Positions 42,975-51,440 of a stretch of DNA of 64,000 nucleotides are shown piece by piece. A model generated the notes under the pieces. That model was not told where the DNA came from. It was given only the letters and a program-made list of their open reading frames with translations, and ran no database searches. The stretch comes from Janthinobacterium sp. TND4EL3 (GTDB taxonomy: Bacteria > Pseudomonadota > Gammaproteobacteria > Burkholderiales > Burkholderiaceae_D), in the NCBI RefSeq assembly GCF_900156175.1, contig NZ_FTMV01000014.1:1-64000 (forward strand), read 5' to 3'. Every line of letters starts with the position of its first letter. The stretch's first letter is position 1. The translations under genes were made by a program, and so were the position numbers.

Positions 42975-43541
42975 TCAGGCCACCAGCACGGGTATGCTGA
43001 GCGGGTCGAAGTCATGCCAGTCGCCATTGGCGATCGTGCCTTCCGCTTCCTCGATATGCTCGGCGCCCAGGCGGTGCAGCGCCTCGAGCGCCCGTTCGCG
43101 CTCGTCGAGTCCGCTCAGCGCCACGGCGATCAGCATGCCCGGATGCCGGGGCTGGCGGCGGTTTTCGCCATTCCCGTCGCCATGGCCTTCCGGCTCGCCC
43201 GCCTCCTTCATCTTGTTGAAACTGTATAGCGAGCCCACGTGGGCGCCCACCAGCGGGCCGACGACGGGACCGAGCGGCCCCGTCGCCAGGGCGGTGGCCG
43301 CGCCGATGCCGGCCCCGACGGCAGCCCCGACCGCCACGCCTTCCACCACGCCCACAGGCGTCTCTCTGGCGCCGGGCGAAATGTCGCGGTCGCCGCCGAG
43401 CGCATGCAGATCGTGCTGGCCCGGCTGGTTGACAAAGAAGGCGCTGATGCGGCTATCGGGAAAGCCCGCCTGGTTCAGGGCGGCGCGCGCGGCGTCGACC
43501 TGTTCCTGCAACTGAAAATGACCTGCAATGATGCGTGACAT
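42975..43541 (-). CDS. Hypothetical glycine-zipper protein
   Basis: A 188-residue protein. The N-terminal ~60 residues resemble a small ferredoxin-like domain (AGHFQLQEQVDAARAALNQA, GFPDSRISAFFV). A central Gly/Ala-rich double helix (VVEGVAVGAAVGAGIGAATA, GPLGPVVGPLVGAHVGSLY) is a glycine-zipper that likely inserts in membrane or oligomerises. The C-terminal ~60 residues resemble the N-terminal module again (GMLIAVALSGLDERERALEA). AGGAGG precedes the ATG. General-stress or membrane-integrity roles are known for similar proteins. Confidence 0.7.
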   Translation of the reverse strand: MSRIIAGHFQLQEQVDAARAALNQAGFPDSRISAFFVNQPGQHDLHALGGDRDISPGARETPVGVVEGVAVGAAVGAGIGAATALATGPLGPVVGPLVGAHVGSLYSFNKMKEAGEPEGHGDGNGENRRQPRHPGMLIAVALSGLDERERALEALHRLGAEHIEEAEGTIANGDWHDFDPLSIPVLVA

Positions 43542-43650
43542 GATGCTGTCCTCCTGGTCGGCTGCTGGCGCACCGCGCGCCACTTGCCACGATAGCGTGC
43601 GCCCGACGCCGGCGAAATACCGTTCGCTTGCGCACACAGCCGCGCAATCG

Positions 43651-44394
43651 TCAGGCGGGAAGGCCCAGCGGGCTGCGGATATCGGCCAGGAATTGCCGCG
43701 CGCGCGGATGTTGCGGACGCGCAAAGAACTCCTCGGGCGTGGCCCGCTCCAGCACTTGTCCGTGATCCATGAACCACACGCGGTCCGCCACCTCGCGCGC
43801 GAAACCCATTTCATGCGTGACGCACACCATGGTCATGCCGTCACGCGCCAGGTCGCGCATCACCTGCAGCACCTCGCCCACCATTTCCGGGTCCAGCGCG
43901 CTCGTCGGTTCATCAAAGAGCATCAGCGGCGGCTGCATGGCCAGCGCGCGGGCAATCGCCACCCGCTGCTGCTGGCCGCCGGACAGGTCCGCCGGCCTGG
44001 CGCGGGCCTTGTGCGCCAGTCCCACCCGTTCCAGCAGGGCAAGCGCCCGCGCCTCGGCATCCTGGCGGCCCAGGCCGCGCAAGCGCTGCGGCGCCAGCGT
44101 GCAATTGTCCAGCACGGATAAATGCGGAAACAGGTTGAATTGCTGGAAGACGAAACCGATATGCGAGCGCAAGGCGTTCACGTCCAGGCCCGGCGCGTGG
44201 ATGTCCTGGCCGCCCACCGTGATGCGGCCCGAGGCGACCGGTTCCAGGCGGTTGATGGTGCGGATCAGGGTCGACTTGCCGGAGCCGGACGGGCCGCACA
44301 CGACCAGCACCTCGCCCCTGGCCACGTGTTCAGTGATCTCGCGCAAAGCGTGATACTCGCCATAGTATTTGTTGACGCTGTCAAAGGTAATCAT
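43651..44394 (-). CDS. Polar amino-acid ABC transporter, ATP-binding protein
   Basis: A 247-residue GlnQ/GltL-type ATPase: Walker [11 protein letters not shown]-loop [10 protein letters not shown], signature [15 protein letters not shown], Walker [15 protein letters not shown] and H-loop VTHEMGF. It powers import by the two permeases encoded upstream (4-bp overlap with the second). The last gene of the transporter cluster. Confidence 0.94.
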   Translation of the reverse strand: MITFDSVNKYYGEYHALREITEHVARGEVLVVCGPSGSGKSTLIRTINRLEPVASGRITVGGQDIHAPGLDVNALRSHIGFVFQQFNLFPHLSVLDNCTLAPQRLRGLGRQDAEARALALLERVGLAHKARARPADLSGGQQQRVAIARALAMQPPLMLFDEPTSALDPEMVGEVLQVMRDLARDGMTMVCVTHEMGFAREVADRVWFMDHGQVLERATPEEFFARPQHPRARQFLADIRSPLGLPA

Positions 44395-45083
44395 CTGGCC
44401 GCTTTCAGAAGACGCGCCTGGCGCCGCTCAAGCCAGAAGGCGGCGCGCGACAGGCTGAAACACAAAACAAAATACGTTATGCCCAGCAAGAAATACACTG
44501 GCACGGGCTTGGTCAGCACGAGGCCGTTCACTTGCGAGGCGATGAACGACACTTCGGCCAGGCCGATGATGTAACCGAGCGAAGTTTCCTTGATGGTCGA
44601 GACGAACTGGTTGACCAGCGAGGGCAGCATGTGGCGCAGCGCCTGCGGCAGCACCACCGTGCGCAGGCTGTCCAGGTAGTTCAGGCCCAGCGAACGGGCC
44701 GCCTCCACCTGCCCCTTGGGCACGGCTTGCACGCCGGCCCGCACGATCTCGGCCAGATAAATGCCGTCGAAAATGACGAGGGCGGCCAGCATGGTGCCGA
44801 ACTGCCCGCTTTCATGCCCGGTGATGCTGGGCAGGAAGAAATACGCCCAGAAGATGACGAGCAGCAGGGGAATTCCCCGCACCACGTGGATCAGCGCGGC
44901 GACGGGCCAGCGCAGCAACGGCCAGGGGCTCAGGCGTGCCAGGCCCAGCAGCAAACCCAGGGGCAGGCTCAGCACCAGCGCCAGGCTGGCCAGCACGACC
45001 GTCAGCGCCAGGCCGCCCAGCGGCCCCTCGGGATAGCGTCCCACCAGAAAATACAGCCAGTAATCGTGAAGCAGTTCCAGCAT
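44391..45083 (-). CDS. Polar amino-acid ABC transporter permease (second)
   Basis: A 230-residue His/Glu/Gln/Arg/opine-family permease with about five membrane helices and the EAA loop [23 protein letters not shown] 45083 shares one base with the stop of the first permease (TGATG), so translation is coupled; the stop overlaps the ATPase start. Forms a heterodimer with the first permease. Confidence 0.92.
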   Translation of the reverse strand: MLELLHDYWLYFLVGRYPEGPLGGLALTVVLASLALVLSLPLGLLLGLARLSPWPLLRWPVAALIHVVRGIPLLLVIFWAYFFLPSITGHESGQFGTMLAALVIFDGIYLAEIVRAGVQAVPKGQVEAARSLGLNYLDSLRTVVLPQALRHMLPSLVNQFVSTIKETSLGYIIGLAEVSFIASQVNGLVLTKPVPVYFLLGITYFVLCFSLSRAAFWLERRQARLLKAAR

Positions 45084-45766
45084 CAGGACACCTTCCTTTG
45101 CAGCAAGGCCGCCAGGCCGGACAGCAGCAGCGAGACGGCCAGGTAGGCCGCGCTGGCGAAGACGAAGGCCTCGACGCTGCGGAACGAGGCCGCTTCCACG
45201 CGCTGCGTCTGGTACATCAGTTCGGCCACGCCGATGACGGTGGCGATGCTGGTGTTTTGCCACAGGGTCAGGGTTTGCGACAGCAGCGGCGGCGCGGCCA
45301 GCCGCAGCGCCTGCGGCACGATGCACAGGCGCATGGTGGCGAGAAAACTCAGGCCCAGCGCCCGGCCCGCCTCGAATTGCTGGGCGGGAATGGCGCGGAT
45401 GCCGCTGCGGATGTCTTCGGCCATGTAGGCGGCCGTATATAAAGTCAGGGCCGTGACGGCGCTGACGGCTTCGATATTGCCGGCGTACAAGCGCTCCTTC
45501 CACGTGTCGGGCAGCAGTTCGGGCGCGCCGAAATACCAGAACAGGAAGTGGGCCAGCAACGGTACGTTGCGGATCAGCTCGACATACGCCACGCCCAGGC
45601 CGTTGAGCAGGCGCGACGGGGCCAGCCGCAGCATGGCCACGCCGCAGGCCAGCGGCAGGGCCAACAGCAAGGTCATGCCCATCAGGCGCAGGGACAGCAG
45701 CAGGCCGGAGACGAGCCAGTCGCGGTAGTCGCCGGCCAGCAAAAAGTTCAGATCAAATTGGAACAT
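45083..45766 (-). CDS. Polar amino-acid ABC transporter permease (first)
   Basis: A 227-residue permease of the same family, with about five membrane helices and the EAA loop FEAGRALGLSFLATMRLCIVP. It is the first gene after the palindromic repeat that separates it from the binding-protein gene. Substrate is likely an acidic or polar amino acid, judged from family only. Confidence 0.92.
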   Translation of the reverse strand: MFQFDLNFLLAGDYRDWLVSGLLLSLRLMGMTLLLALPLACGVAMLRLAPSRLLNGLGVAYVELIRNVPLLAHFLFWYFGAPELLPDTWKERLYAGNIEAVSAVTALTLYTAAYMAEDIRSGIRAIPAQQFEAGRALGLSFLATMRLCIVPQALRLAAPPLLSQTLTLWQNTSIATVIGVAELMYQTQRVEAASFRSVEAFVFASAAYLAVSLLLSGLAALLQRKVS

Positions 45767-45786
45767 GATGGTGAAATATCATTGAT

Positions 45787-45900
45787 GCCTAAGAAAACCG
45801 TAGCGAGCGGCAGTGATTTGTGGCTGAGAAGCGCAACCGTGCTGGAGCACGGTGAGCATCGCAGGCCGCAAAGCGCGCCGCGCAGTAGGTTTGCTTAGGC
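45787..45900 (-). repeat. Long-hairpin repeat element, copy 2 (114 bp)
   Basis: An imperfect palindrome with perfect 7-bp ends GCCTAAG and CTTAGGC and a centre CCGTGCTGGAGCACGG. It is homologous to copies at 30207 and 52524 (shared AACCGT, GCGAACGGC/GCGAGCGGC, TTTGTGGC, GAAGCGCAACCGT and GCATCGCAGGCC). The element covers the last codons and stop of the binding-protein gene and most of the 128-bp gap before the first permease gene, so any operon transcript must run through it. Confidence 0.85.
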
Positions 45901-46725
45901 GTCAATCTTGTCCGATTCAATCTTGAATGTGCGCTTCTGAAATTTCACATTGCTCGTGGGGCCATACCATTTGAAAAACAGTTTTTCCGCCTCGCCCGAC
46001 TTTTCCAGGCTCCGCAGCACCTGGTCGACGGCCGTTTTCACGCCCTTCTCGCCCTTGCGTATGCCGAAGGCAAACACTTCCTCGCTGATGTTTTGCGGCA
46101 GCACAATATAGTCCTTTTGCGCGGCGCCCAGCTTGGCGTAGTTGTTGAGCAGCGAGACTTCATCATCGACATAGCCGACGCCCTTGCCCTGCTGCAAGCC
46201 CAAATACGCCTGGCCCGCCGTCTCGAACGTCACCACGTCCACGCCGGGCACGGCCTTGCGGAGATTCGGTTCCTGCGTGCCGCCCTTGACGGTCAACACT
46301 TTCTTGCCGGCCAATCCCGCGACCGTCGTGATATTGCTGCTTTTTTTGACCAGCACGCGCTGGCCCGTGTAAAACGTGGACAGCGAGAAATCGACGAGCG
46401 CTTCGCGTTCCTTGTTGTGCGTCAAGGACGCCGTCAGGATATCGACGCGGCCCTGCTGCAGCTCGGGAATGCGGGCGGCCACGGCCAGCTGTTTGATCAC
46501 CGGCTTGACGCCGATGCCCTGGGCGATGGCGCGGCACAGGTCCACTTCATAGCCGACCAGCTGGCGCGACTTGGCGTCGATGAAGCTGTTCGGCTCGTCC
46601 GTGCCCAGGGTGCCGCAGACCAGCTCGCCTTTCGCCTTGATGGCGGCCAGCTGGTCCGCTTGCGCCACCTGGGTGAAGGCGATGGAAATGAAAAGAAGCG
46701 CGGCGAAATGAAGACGGGTCTGCAT
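45895..46725 (-). CDS. Polar amino-acid ABC transporter substrate-binding protein
   Basis: A 276-residue periplasmic binding protein: signal peptide LHFAALLFISIAFTQVAQA, then family 3 motifs LVCGTLGTDEPNSFID, GYEVDLCRAIAQGIGV, and LTHNKEREALVDFSLSTFYT. Substrate unknown, glutamate/aspartate-type likely. The final codons (KIDA and the stop) lie inside the palindromic repeat. Upstream of the permease/ATPase genes; the repeat may reduce their expression relative to this gene. Confidence 0.92.
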   Translation of the reverse strand: MQTRLHFAALLFISIAFTQVAQADQLAAIKAKGELVCGTLGTDEPNSFIDAKSRQLVGYEVDLCRAIAQGIGVKPVIKQLAVAARIPELQQGRVDILTASLTHNKEREALVDFSLSTFYTGQRVLVKKSSNITTVAGLAGKKVLTVKGGTQEPNLRKAVPGVDVVTFETAGQAYLGLQQGKGVGYVDDEVSLLNNYAKLGAAQKDYIVLPQNISEEVFAFGIRKGEKGVKTAVDQVLRSLEKSGEAEKLFFKWYGPTSNVKFQKRTFKIESDKIDA

Positions 46726-46816
46726 GGGATTCCTCTGGTGGATAACGAATGCCGCCATTAGACCGCAGCGTCCTTATTTCCAAAAAGGAATCTTTTCAGC
46801 CTTGCTTATGAAGAAT

Positions 46817-48913
46817 TCATCTAAGGCGGATGATCGCCGCCCTGGCGCCCACGGCGCCCGGATAGCTGGGGTCGAGCTGCAGCGCCTGGCGATACGCCTC
46901 GACGGCCTGCGGGCGCAAGCCTTGCTCCACATAAAACTCGGCCAGGCTGTCGTGCAGGTTCGCGTCGCGCGGATGCAGGCTGACGGCCGCCTGCAGCACG
47001 GCCATGCCTGGCGCCACGGCGCCGCTGCCTTTCAAACGGTAGGCTTCCAGGTTCAGCGCCGCCGGACTGGCCGCCCCCAGCGGGTCGCGGGCCAGCGACA
47101 GGCGCAGGGCAGCCGTGGCATCGTTCGTCTTGCCGGCGCGCAGCAAGGTCAAGCCCTGCAGCGCATGCGCGCCGTCGCTGAGCGGATACAAGGCCACGGC
47201 CAGGCGGCCGGCCGCCAGCGCCGCCTCGGTGTCGCCGCGCGCGGCCGACGCTTGCGCCAGCTCAAGCAGCTCGGGCACGAAATCGGGATAGGCGCGCTGG
47301 CCATGGAAGGCAGCGCGCAGCTGGCCGTCGAGCGCGGCGATGGACACGGGGGCCTGCGGCCAGGCGATGGCCGCCGTGCCGTCCCAGCTGGCGGCCAGGG
47401 TCACGATGGCTTGCTCGAAGGCGGGATCGAAACGGGGCAAGGTGCCGGACGCTTTGCCTTGCGACAGCAGAATATAGTCGCGCGCAAACGCCAGCGCGCC
47501 GCCGCGCGAATAGGTATCCAGGTCGGCGCCCGACCGGCGCAGCGCTCCGGCCATGCTGGCGCCGGCCGTGAGAAACACGCGCCCGCCCGCGGGATGGCGG
47601 GCCGTTTCGATGTAGGCGCGCGCGGCCGTGGCGTCCGGCGCCAGCGCTTGTTGCTTGATGTGCGCAAAGGCTGCCCGCGTGGCGGCCGCATCGGCATACG
47701 CCTGATCCGTGCGCTCGGCGTAGGCCCGGCCCTCCTCGAACAGGCCTTGCGCCACCTGGTAAGCGCGCTGCGCGCCCGCATCGGCGATATACGTGTGCAG
47801 CTGCCACGGTTCGCCCGTGACCACCTCGAACAGGCGCTGCACGAAGGCTTCCGGATTGACGCGCTCGAGATTGGACGCGACGGCAAGGGTGAGCTTGCGC
47901 GAGGGGAAACTGTACAGATAGGTGACGGTTTCCGGCTGCTGGCCGCTGTGCGCGATGGCGTAGCGCCCGCCCGCGGGAGGGATTTCCCAGCCCATGCCGT
48001 AGTGCGTCAAGCGGCCCGCGCGCGTGGCCATCGGCTGCACCATGGCCGCCACGCTGGCTGGCGACAGGATTTTGCCTTCATGCACGCCCCGGCCGAAGGC
48101 CAGCATGTCGGGCACGCTGGCGCGCGTGCCGCCGGCCGAAAAGCGGCTGCTGATGTCGACGAATTCCGAATTCTTCAACGCCGTGCCGGCCAGCCGGTAG
48201 CCGCGCACGCGGTGGGCGATCACGGCGTCGGGGTCGTCCATCACGGTGGTGTCCATGCCCAGCGGCCCCCACACGTGGCGCCGCATGTAGCCGCCATAGC
48301 TTTCGCCCGAGGCGCCCTCAATGACGGCGCCCAGCAGGTTGTAGCCATAGCTCGTGTAGCGGAAGCGCGTGCCCGGTTCGGCCACCAGGTCGAACTGCTC
48401 GAAGACGGCGATGGACTGGCGCGTATCCTTGTGCTCCTTGAAATGCTGTTCCACCTGGCTGTTGCGGTAGGCGTCGATGCCGCCCAGGTGGCCCAGCAGC
48501 TGGCGCACCGTCACGGGGAAGGGTTTCACAGGGAAGTACGGCACATAGGTTTGCACGGGCGCATCGAGGTCGACCTTGCCCTGCTCGGCCAGCTGCAGGA
48601 TGGCCACCGCCGTCATGGGCTTGGTGACGGACGCCAGCCGGTAGCTGGAGCTGGCCGTGGCCGGCACGCGGTTTTCCAGGTCCGCATGGCCATAGCCTTT
48701 TACCCATTCCACGTCGCCCTGGCTGAAACCGACGGTCACGCCCGGGATGCGCTGCGCGGCCATGCGCCGGGCCACCCAGCCATCGAAGTCCGCCAGGCGC
48801 GCGGCCAGCGCAGGAGAGGGAGCAGACGCGGGAACAGATGAGGGGGCGGCCTGCGCCACGCCGCACAGCAGCGCCAGCGCGCCGGCGAAGCCGTAGTATT
48901 TGCTGCTTTGCAT
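46817..48913 (-). CDS. Serine beta-lactamase-family hydrolase with TPR tail
   Basis: A 698-residue exported protein: signal peptide (YYGFAGALALLCGVAQA), a class C beta-lactamase-like domain (about 30-380) with Ser-x-x-Lys in LASVTKPMTA, Tyr-x-Asn in YTSYGYNLLG and the HSG triad, then a long C-terminal region (about 520-698) with TPR helices (ALAAGRLAVALYPLSDGAHA, EAYRQALQLDPSYPGA). Members are esterases or D-Ala-D-Ala peptidases more often than true beta-lactamases. ATG 48913 is chosen for its GGAAG at 7 nt. Divergent from a LytS-type kinase. Confidence 0.88.
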   Translation of the reverse strand: MQSSKYYGFAGALALLCGVAQAAPSSVPASAPSPALAARLADFDGWVARRMAAQRIPGVTVGFSQGDVEWVKGYGHADLENRVPATASSSYRLASVTKPMTAVAILQLAEQGKVDLDAPVQTYVPYFPVKPFPVTVRQLLGHLGGIDAYRNSQVEQHFKEHKDTRQSIAVFEQFDLVAEPGTRFRYTSYGYNLLGAVIEGASGESYGGYMRRHVWGPLGMDTTVMDDPDAVIAHRVRGYRLAGTALKNSEFVDISSRFSAGGTRASVPDMLAFGRGVHEGKILSPASVAAMVQPMATRAGRLTHYGMGWEIPPAGGRYAIAHSGQQPETVTYLYSFPSRKLTLAVASNLERVNPEAFVQRLFEVVTGEPWQLHTYIADAGAQRAYQVAQGLFEEGRAYAERTDQAYADAAATRAAFAHIKQQALAPDATAARAYIETARHPAGGRVFLTAGASMAGALRRSGADLDTYSRGGALAFARDYILLSQGKASGTLPRFDPAFEQAIVTLAASWDGTAAIAWPQAPVSIAALDGQLRAAFHGQRAYPDFVPELLELAQASAARGDTEAALAAGRLAVALYPLSDGAHALQGLTLLRAGKTNDATAALRLSLARDPLGAASPAALNLEAYRLKGSGAVAPGMAVLQAAVSLHPRDANLHDSLAEFYVEQGLRPQAVEAYRQALQLDPSYPGAVGARAAIIRLR

Positions 48914-49077
48914 AGTCATGCTTCCATGGTGAGGGCCGCGTCCACCACGCGGCGCTGATGCATGGTAAGTGGCTTTCACACCTCCTTGTCGCGCCGTGCA
49001 CGAAATGCACGCTGACTGCATGAACGGCACCGAAGTGGATGAAAATGTTGCAAAGGGTTGGCAAATGAGCAGCTACA

Positions 49078-50739
49078 ATGCCCGCCATGCCCTCCCTCTT
49101 CCGCTACCTGCCGCGGTACTGCCTCGCCTGCTGCCTGGCCTGGCCCTGTTTCGCCATGGGCATGGACAGGCTATCGCTGGACGAGGGCTGGCGCGCCTGC
49201 GGCGCGGGTCCCTCCGCGCCCGCCGCCGCGCTGCACCAGTTGCTCCGGCCGGGCCAGCTGCTGTGCATCGAGCGCGAACTGGTCCTGGCCGCCACGCCGC
49301 CGTCGACGCAGCTGCTGGTGCTGTCGGCGCTCGCTGCCAGCGAGCTGTGGCTCGATGGCAGCTTGATCGGCAGCAATGGCCAGCCGGCCCGCCAGGCTGG
49401 CGGGGAACGCGCGGGCGACATCGATTTCGCCATCCACCTGAGGCCGCAGCAATTGACCGCAGGCAAACACCACCTGCGCCTGCTGCTGTCGACGCAGCAG
49501 GCGCCGGCGCGCCTGGCGTCGCCCTTTTATGCGCTGTACCTGGTCGACCGGCAGGACTACCGCGCGGCACTGGCCTGGTACCGGCTGCCGCCGCTGCTGC
49601 TGGCCGGGGCGCTGGGCGCCGTCGCCCTGCTGTTCCTGGCCTTGAGCACGCTGTACCAGCGGCAGCGGCACTGGGCCATGTTTGCCGCGCTGTGCCTGGT
49701 GGCGGCGCTGCTGCTGGTGGTGGAGCTCTGGCGCAGCGTCACGGGCTACGCCTATCCCTGGCACCTGCCGCGCCTGTATGCCGTCAGCGCCCTGACCTGG
49801 CTGTTTTCCGCCCTGCTGCCCCTGTACTTCTATACGGCGTACCGCCTGCCCCGCTGGCCGCTGGCGGCGGCGGTGCTGCTGGCGTGCATTGCGCTGGCCG
49901 GCGCGCTGCCCGCGCATTTCGACGCGCGCTGCTGGCTGATGTTTCTGGCGGGCCTGGCAGCGAGCCTGCTGCTGAACCTGGTCGCCCTGTGGCGCCGCCT
50001 GCCCGGCAGCCGCGGCGGCACCCTGATCGCGCTCGCTTCGTGCGCCCTGTTCCTGCTGACGGGCAGCCAGTTTGCCGAAGGGGGCTTCGCCCTCGTCGTG
50101 TGCTTCCTGCTGCTGCCCCTGTGCGCGCAATTGCTGGCGCAACTGTTGAGCGAACGCGGCAAGGCGGCGCGCGCCTGGCAGCTGGAGAACCAGCTCTTGC
50201 GCAAAAGCATGCAGCCGCATTTCCTGATGAATTCCCTGAGCCTGATCGGCGAACTCAACGCGCAATCGCCGCAGGCGGCCGAAACCTTCATCGAGGCGCT
50301 GGGCGCCGAGTTACGCATGCTCAATGAATTTGCGCAGCAGCCCAGCATTGCCCTGACGCAGGAACTGGCCCTGTGCCAGAATTACCTGAGCATCATGGGC
50401 ACGCGGCTGCAGCAGCCGTGCGGCCTGCTGCTCGACGGCGACGCGGCAGGCATCACCGTGCCGCCCGCCATCTTGCTGACGGCCCTGGAAAATGCGTTCA
50501 GCCACAACCGCTACCGCCAAGGCGCCCGCTTCGTGCTGCGCATCGTTCAACATGCGCAAACGCACATGCTGGCCCTGCTGCTGCCCGAAGGCGAGGCACG
50601 CCCCCATGCGGGCGGCGGCGTGGGCGAACAATACATCCGCGCCAGCCTGCATGCCGTGTTTGGCGAGCGCGCCCGCTATGACATTGAGCAACAGCAACAA
50701 GGCTGGCTCGTCACCTTCACCCTGCCGGCCACCCCATGA
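49078..50739 (+). CDS. LytS-type sensor histidine kinase with 7TM-like region
   Basis: A 553-residue membrane kinase. A signal-like N-terminus and a jelly-roll-like periplasmic domain (about 25-170) resemble 7TMR-DISM sensors, followed by about seven hydrophobic segments (170-350), then the His_kinase domain with MQPHFLMNSLSLIGEL (phospho-His) and LLTALENAFSHNRY. The G2-type loop is GGVGEQY. It is encoded with a LytTR regulator (ATGA overlap). ATG 49087 is an alternative start. Confidence 0.88.
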   Translation: MPAMPSLFRYLPRYCLACCLAWPCFAMGMDRLSLDEGWRACGAGPSAPAAALHQLLRPGQLLCIERELVLAATPPSTQLLVLSALAASELWLDGSLIGSNGQPARQAGGERAGDIDFAIHLRPQQLTAGKHHLRLLLSTQQAPARLASPFYALYLVDRQDYRAALAWYRLPPLLLAGALGAVALLFLALSTLYQRQRHWAMFAALCLVAALLLVVELWRSVTGYAYPWHLPRLYAVSALTWLFSALLPLYFYTAYRLPRWPLAAAVLLACIALAGALPAHFDARCWLMFLAGLAASLLLNLVALWRRLPGSRGGTLIALASCALFLLTGSQFAEGGFALVVCFLLLPLCAQLLAQLLSERGKAARAWQLENQLLRKSMQPHFLMNSLSLIGELNAQSPQAAETFIEALGAELRMLNEFAQQPSIALTQELALCQNYLSIMGTRLQQPCGLLLDGDAAGITVPPAILLTALENAFSHNRYRQGARFVLRIVQHAQTHMLALLLPEGEARPHAGGGVGEQYIRASLHAVFGERARYDIEQQQQGWLVTFTLPATP

Positions 50740-51431
50740 ACGTATTGATACTGGAAGACGAACCGCTGATCGCGCAAGGCCTGGCACGCGAAGTACGCGC
50801 GCATTTCGGCGCGCGACTCCGCAATCTCGTGCTGCATGACAATGTGCCGCAGGCGCTGGCCGCCTTGGCGCAGGAGCAAGAGCAGGTCGACTTGCTGCTG
50901 CTGGACTTGCACCTGCACGGCGCGGACGGCTACGAGCTGCTGCGCCAGGTCCGGCACGCCCCGTTCCAGACCATCATCGTCTCGGCCCACGCGGAGCGCT
51001 CGATCACGGCCTTCGAGTTCGGCGTGCTCGATTTCGTCGCCAAGCCTTTCAGCCGCGAACGGCTGCACAAGGCGCTGCAACGCTATACGGAACGGCACGC
51101 GCAAGCGGCCTCGCTGGCCGTCAAGAAACGCGGGGCGCTGGAATGGATCGCCATGGCCGAGATCGACCACGTGCAGGCCGATGGCCACTACAGCAATATC
51201 GTGCTGCGCAGCGGCGAACGGTGTTTTCATGACTTGCCTATCGACAAGCTCATGGCCCTGCTGCCGCCCCACTTCCTGCGCGTGCACCGCTCCTACCTCG
51301 TCAACAGCCTCGGTTTCAAGCGGCTGCAGATCGCCGCGGGCGGCAAATATGCGCTCGACACGCAGACCAGCACGGGCATCCCCGTCTCGCGCAGCAGCTA
51401 TCCCGCGCTGAAACGGCGGCTGCTGGGCTGA
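50736..51431 (+). CDS. LytTR-family response regulator
   Basis: A 231-residue regulator with a receiver domain (acidic EDEP, Asp in LLLLDLHLHGADG, Lys in FVAKPFS) and a C-terminal LytTR domain (IDHVQADGHYSNIVLR, FLRVHRSYLVN). Coupled to the LytS kinase. It is the second LytS/LytTR pair in the window and has the opposite gene order to the first. Confidence 0.92.
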   Translation: MNVLILEDEPLIAQGLAREVRAHFGARLRNLVLHDNVPQALAALAQEQEQVDLLLLDLHLHGADGYELLRQVRHAPFQTIIVSAHAERSITAFEFGVLDFVAKPFSRERLHKALQRYTERHAQAASLAVKKRGALEWIAMAEIDHVQADGHYSNIVLRSGERCFHDLPIDKLMALLPPHFLRVHRSYLVNSLGFKRLQIAAGGKYALDTQTSTGIPVSRSSYPALKRRLLG

Positions 51432-51440
51432 AGTCCCCGC

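Noticed and set aside
46724-48841. A 705-codon open frame opposite the beta-lactamase-like gene
   Set aside because: Same reason: antisense shadow with biased composition and no ribosome-binding site.
46817-48913. Annotation as an antibiotic-resistance beta-lactamase
   Set aside because: The class C-like motifs are shared by esterases and peptidases, and the TPR extension does not fit a classical beta-lactamase.
49040-49077. A TTGCAA/TACAAT promoter before the second LytS gene
   Set aside because: The spacing between the two boxes is 20 bp, too long for a convincing sigma-70 promoter.
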